From Paramesorhizobium salinisoli (GTDB lineage Bacteria > Pseudomonadota > Alphaproteobacteria > Rhizobiales > Rhizobiaceae): a stretch of 64,000 nucleotides of DNA. The notes beneath the pieces are model-generated. The model did not search any database, was not told where the DNA came from, and was given only the letters and a program-made list of their open reading frames with translations. Where the stretch lies: positions 248,001 to 312,000 of the forward strand of contig NZ_QOZG01000004.1 of the NCBI RefSeq assembly GCF_003335045.1, written 5' to 3'. This document shows, one piece after another, positions 61,591 to 64,000 of the stretch. The stretch's first letter is position 1. The number at the start of each line of letters is the position of its first letter. The position numbers and the translations under genes were made by a program.

Positions 61591-63310
61591 CGACCCATGT
61601 CCGCATGGCTTCGAGCCCTTGGGCGAGTGGAGTCGCGGCGACGTTGGCCAAATGGGGGCCGACAACTGATGCCAACCCTTCGCCGCGTGAAATGTCCTTG
61701 AACCAACTCTTTTCGTTCGCGACCTTACCAATCAGCCGACGCAAATCCACGGTGTCGCGCTCCGGTCCCAGCTTGGCGGCGGAAACGGTCGGAAGATCGG
61801 CGGCGTTCAAGGCATTGTCGAGGACGGCGATGACGCTGTCCTGTCCGACGCACTCGATTGCGAGGGCGATCAGTGCGCGTACTCCGGCCCAGGGTAGGTC
61901 GAGAAACAGCCGTTGCTCGGTCGAGCAGTTGTCAGGCCATTGCCAGACGGCCGCGCCTTTGTCGGTCGCTCGTCGCAAGGCCTCCGCGTTTGGCGGTTTG
62001 TCGGAGTCCAGAAGAAGCCAGACCTCGTATCCAAGGTCGCGAAGATGCTCGGCGATAAGTGGGGCCTTATCCTTGCCGCCGCCATCGATCGGGACCGCAC
62101 CCAGCAAGGCGAACGAATCTCGGCCGCTAGTATGCCACCACCCATCAAGGCCGCGCATAAGACCCTGTTCCGTTCTCCCCTCGCCAACAAGGACCTTGCG
62201 CGCGAGGAAGGCCTCAGGCGTTCCGCGAAGGTGACGCTGCGCCGTGTCGAGGTCTCTGGCCAGTCCCGAAACTGACGCCACAGTCGTCACACCCGCCGAA
62301 GATCGAACAGCAAAAATATCCGAGGCGGTTAGCTCGCGGATGACGACCGGCGAGTGTGTCGTCACGAACATCTGCGGCTGGACGGTGCCTTCCCCGTCCT
62401 TGGGCGTTTTCAGATATTTGAGCAGCCGGGCGACGCGATGCGGTTCCAGACCATGCTCGATTTCGTCGACGATAGCGATATGAGGCGGACCGGCGTCGTG
62501 CTGAAGCGCCGACACCAGAAGGCGAGAGGACCCAGTTCCAAGTCGACGGAGTGGAAGGTTGCCGTCATGCAACGCAATTCCGCCAGAGGTGATGCTGACG
62601 CCTTGAACGTCCAGTTCGGCTGTGAATTTCCCTCGGACGGGCACGGCGAATAGCTTGCTCAGCTCCTCTGCCCGGTCGACGGCTTTTTTGAAGATACCTT
62701 GATCGCCGGCCTTGAAGGCCGTGCGGGCCGCCCGGCCGGCTTCCGCGAGTTGAAGGCTATATCCCTCACCAGCCTCGCCGATGCGTGTCAGGACGGAGGT
62801 TCGGCCCCAGCCGAGATGTCGTTCGGCATATGGTCCCAAGCGATTGGTGCCCATCCGCTTGGTGTCTTTGTAACGTACGGCCGGCGGGTCCTTGTCGATG
62901 GCATCAATACGATCATTGTGGATCGACCATCGAGCCTCTAGCGATTGATCGATAACTACGGTGATAGATAGCGCGTCTTCCAGACCCGCGCCGGGCTCGT
63001 CTTCGATTTTCGTAGCTGCTTGGTTCCAGCCGCGAAGGTGTAAACCGTATCGGTCCTCGGCCTTGAAGTCGCCGGGTAGCCCGGCCAACGTTACAGTGAT
63101 CCGTAACGGCTTCTCGATATCGAGATCGAAGAAGTCGCAATCATCGGCGAAGCTATACGAGCGGGGATTTAAACACAGCTCGATGGCATCGAGGATGGTC
63201 GTTTTTGTGGAGTCACCAGGGCCGATCAGGCAGTTCATGCCCGCCGCGGGTGCCCAAACCAGAGATTTGATTCCACGGAAGTTCTGGACCTCCAGATAGA
63301 CGATGCGCAT
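61580..63310 (-). CDS. gajA: GajA-like OLD-family ATPase with TOPRIM nuclease (Gabija)
   Basis: A 576-residue protein, close to the 578 of known GajA. N-terminal ABC-type ATPase: Walker A GPGDSTKT (residues 30-37, with Thr in place of Gly before the Lys), Walker B IAIVDEIEHGL, H-loop FVTTHSPVVI. C-terminal TOPRIM: Glu 377 in VGEGRTE and the D-x-D at 435-437 in LLLDSDK. It forms a nicking nuclease complex controlled by nucleotide levels. It heads the operon with gajB. Confidence 0.9.
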   Translation of the reverse strand: MRIVYLEVQNFRGIKSLVWAPAAGMNCLIGPGDSTKTTILDAIELCLNPRSYSFADDCDFFDLDIEKPLRITVTLAGLPGDFKAEDRYGLHLRGWNQAATKIEDEPGAGLEDALSITVVIDQSLEARWSIHNDRIDAIDKDPPAVRYKDTKRMGTNRLGPYAERHLGWGRTSVLTRIGEAGEGYSLQLAEAGRAARTAFKAGDQGIFKKAVDRAEELSKLFAVPVRGKFTAELDVQGVSITSGGIALHDGNLPLRRLGTGSSRLLVSALQHDAGPPHIAIVDEIEHGLEPHRVARLLKYLKTPKDGEGTVQPQMFVTTHSPVVIRELTASDIFAVRSSAGVTTVASVSGLARDLDTAQRHLRGTPEAFLARKVLVGEGRTEQGLMRGLDGWWHTSGRDSFALLGAVPIDGGGKDKAPLIAEHLRDLGYEVWLLLDSDKPPNAEALRRATDKGAAVWQWPDNCSTEQRLFLDLPWAGVRALIALAIECVGQDSVIAVLDNALNAADLPTVSAAKLGPERDTVDLRRLIGKVANEKSWFKDISRGEGLASVVGPHLANVAATPLAQGLEAMRTWVDGS

Positions 63311-63616
63311 TCCCGCCCCCAGGCCGCTGACGCAGATCGTCAGTCAAAGTTCCTTTTTGCCAAACCACTCACAAGGATCCTCGATCCGGATACGCTGGTC
63401 GAAGGCATTGGCTCAGCGTGTCGACGAGCACGTTGGAGATTCCGTGCGTCCTAGCCGGAGCGCTAAAAGACAAAGATCTCTGCTTCAGGCTCATCGGCAG
63501 ACTCGATGTTTTCGGGAAATGATATAGCTTTGAAGCTATGTTGCGTCAATGGTATCGACTTCCGGCGTAGCTTGCCGTTGCATGGAGAAAAAGCCATCTC
63601 ACCGCGGTCCTAGCCG
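63311..63616. other. Intergenic region between gajA and DUF2326 gene
   Basis: About 306 bases without a convincing gene. It must carry the gajA promoter and the 3' end of the DUF2326 transcript, and holds the inverted repeat at 63524-63539. Confidence 0.5.
63524..63539. repeat. Small inverted repeat between gajA and DUF2326 gene
   Basis: ATAGCTT-TG-AAGCTAT, perfect 7-bp arms. A weak terminator of the DUF2326 gene or a regulator site for gajA. Confidence 0.4.
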
Positions 63617-64000
63617 TTAGTATCGGAAGCCAAGCAAACTCCCGCTCGGATCTGTGTCGGTCAGGCGAAGGCGAATCAACGACTCGAAGTCGAAACCCTG
63701 CGAAAAATCGTTGACCGGGACCATGTCGGTGTTGAGGGTGCAAATATACTGAAAGCCGTATTTTGCCGCCATCGCCGCCGCCAGTTCTAGCGCGTGGGCT
63801 CGCTGTCGCGGGTCAACGCCATCGAAGATTGTGCTGTCGTGAATAAGGAAGTCGATGCCTAGACCGCGTTGCCGTGCGAAGGAAATGAGCATGAGGTCGT
63901 AACAGAAGATCTTCATCTTGCTGATGCCCTCGCTCGGGCTACCCGCAATCTCGACATCAAACTTGTATCCGGTGTCGTCAATGTCGATCACCAGTCGACC
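63617..64000 (-). CDS. DUF2326 protein, C-terminal part (ABC three-component type)
   Basis: The reading frame runs off the right edge, so only the last 127 residues are seen. ISKMKIFCYDLMLISFAR, FLIHDSTIFDGVDPRQRAHAL and the following FQYICTLNTD are the DUF2326 signature. This domain ends Rad50/SMC-like ATPases of ABC three-component systems, which are thought to act in defence. The apparent GTG start at 63991 is internal. Confidence 0.85.
   Translation of the reverse strand, partial: GRLVIDIDDTGYKFDVEIAGSPSEGISKMKIFCYDLMLISFARQRGLGIDFLIHDSTIFDGVDPRQRAHALELAAAMAAKYGFQYICTLNTDMVPVNDFSQGFDFESLIRLRLTDTDPSGSLLGFRY

Noticed and set aside
63303-63527. Open frame of 74 codons on the + strand upstream of gajA
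   Set aside because: Overlaps the gajA promoter region, no ribosome site and no likeness to known proteins.

Overview
The window looks like a high-GC alphaproteobacterial integrative and conjugative element (ICE), probably from a Rhizobiales/Hyphomicrobiales host. The call rests on an RP4/Ti-type Tra/Trb transfer module together with DUF736, DUF2840, DUF2274, DUF2285, DUF932, DUF2493, a ParA/RepA pair, a toprim primase-like protein and a strawberry-notch methyltransferase-helicase. No integrase, attachment site, tRNA or rRNA gene was seen, so the ends of the element lie outside the window.

Layout. 1-5643: accessory genes, mostly on the + strand: a cut-off MarR regulator, DUF2147 and DUF2306 proteins, and three related short-chain dehydrogenases (a tandem pair plus a Tat-exported one). 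5743-15466: a compact minus-strand trbBCDEJ-K-LFGI operon with DUF2274 at its end, coding for the mating-pair type IV secretion system. 15467-32825: a 17-kb metabolic cargo block placed between trbB and the ribbon-helix-helix/traG genes. It holds LysR and two AraC-type regulators, many Tat-exported redox enzymes (beta-lactamase-fold hydrolase, intradiol dioxygenase, aldo/keto reductase), two molybdenum hydroxylase operons with cytochromes c, and several decayed genes. 32826-41768: ribbon-helix-helix protein, TraG coupling protein, VirD2-type relaxase, an oriT with an RP4-like nic sequence, lytic transglycosylase, DUF736, TraF-like peptidase, DUF2840, a second ribbon-helix-helix protein, ParA, three iteron-like repeats, RepA and an AlpA-like HTH protein. 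41896-43889: control genes, namely an FseA-like DUF2285 gene with a +1 programmed frameshift site, a QseM-like DUF2285 protein, a small XRE repressor with a palindromic operator, and a second DUF736 protein. 44146-57760: element maintenance genes (DUF2493, toprim, strawberry notch, ParB-like, DUF932 and small conserved proteins), three of them preceded by related structured leaders. 57948-64000: a defence island with a HEPN-like protein, an unrecognised zinc-ribbon protein, a Gabija-type GajB/GajA pair, and the end of a DUF2326 protein that runs off the right edge.

How the parts fit. Relaxase, oriT, TraG and Trb proteins would move the element. RepA, iterons and ParA suggest it can replicate and be kept while excised. 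FseA/QseM/XRE-like proteins would hold excision in check. The strawberry-notch protein may protect entering DNA, and the right-hand island would protect the host against phage. The cargo block would give the host periplasmic oxidation capacity for unknown, probably aromatic or heterocyclic, substrates.
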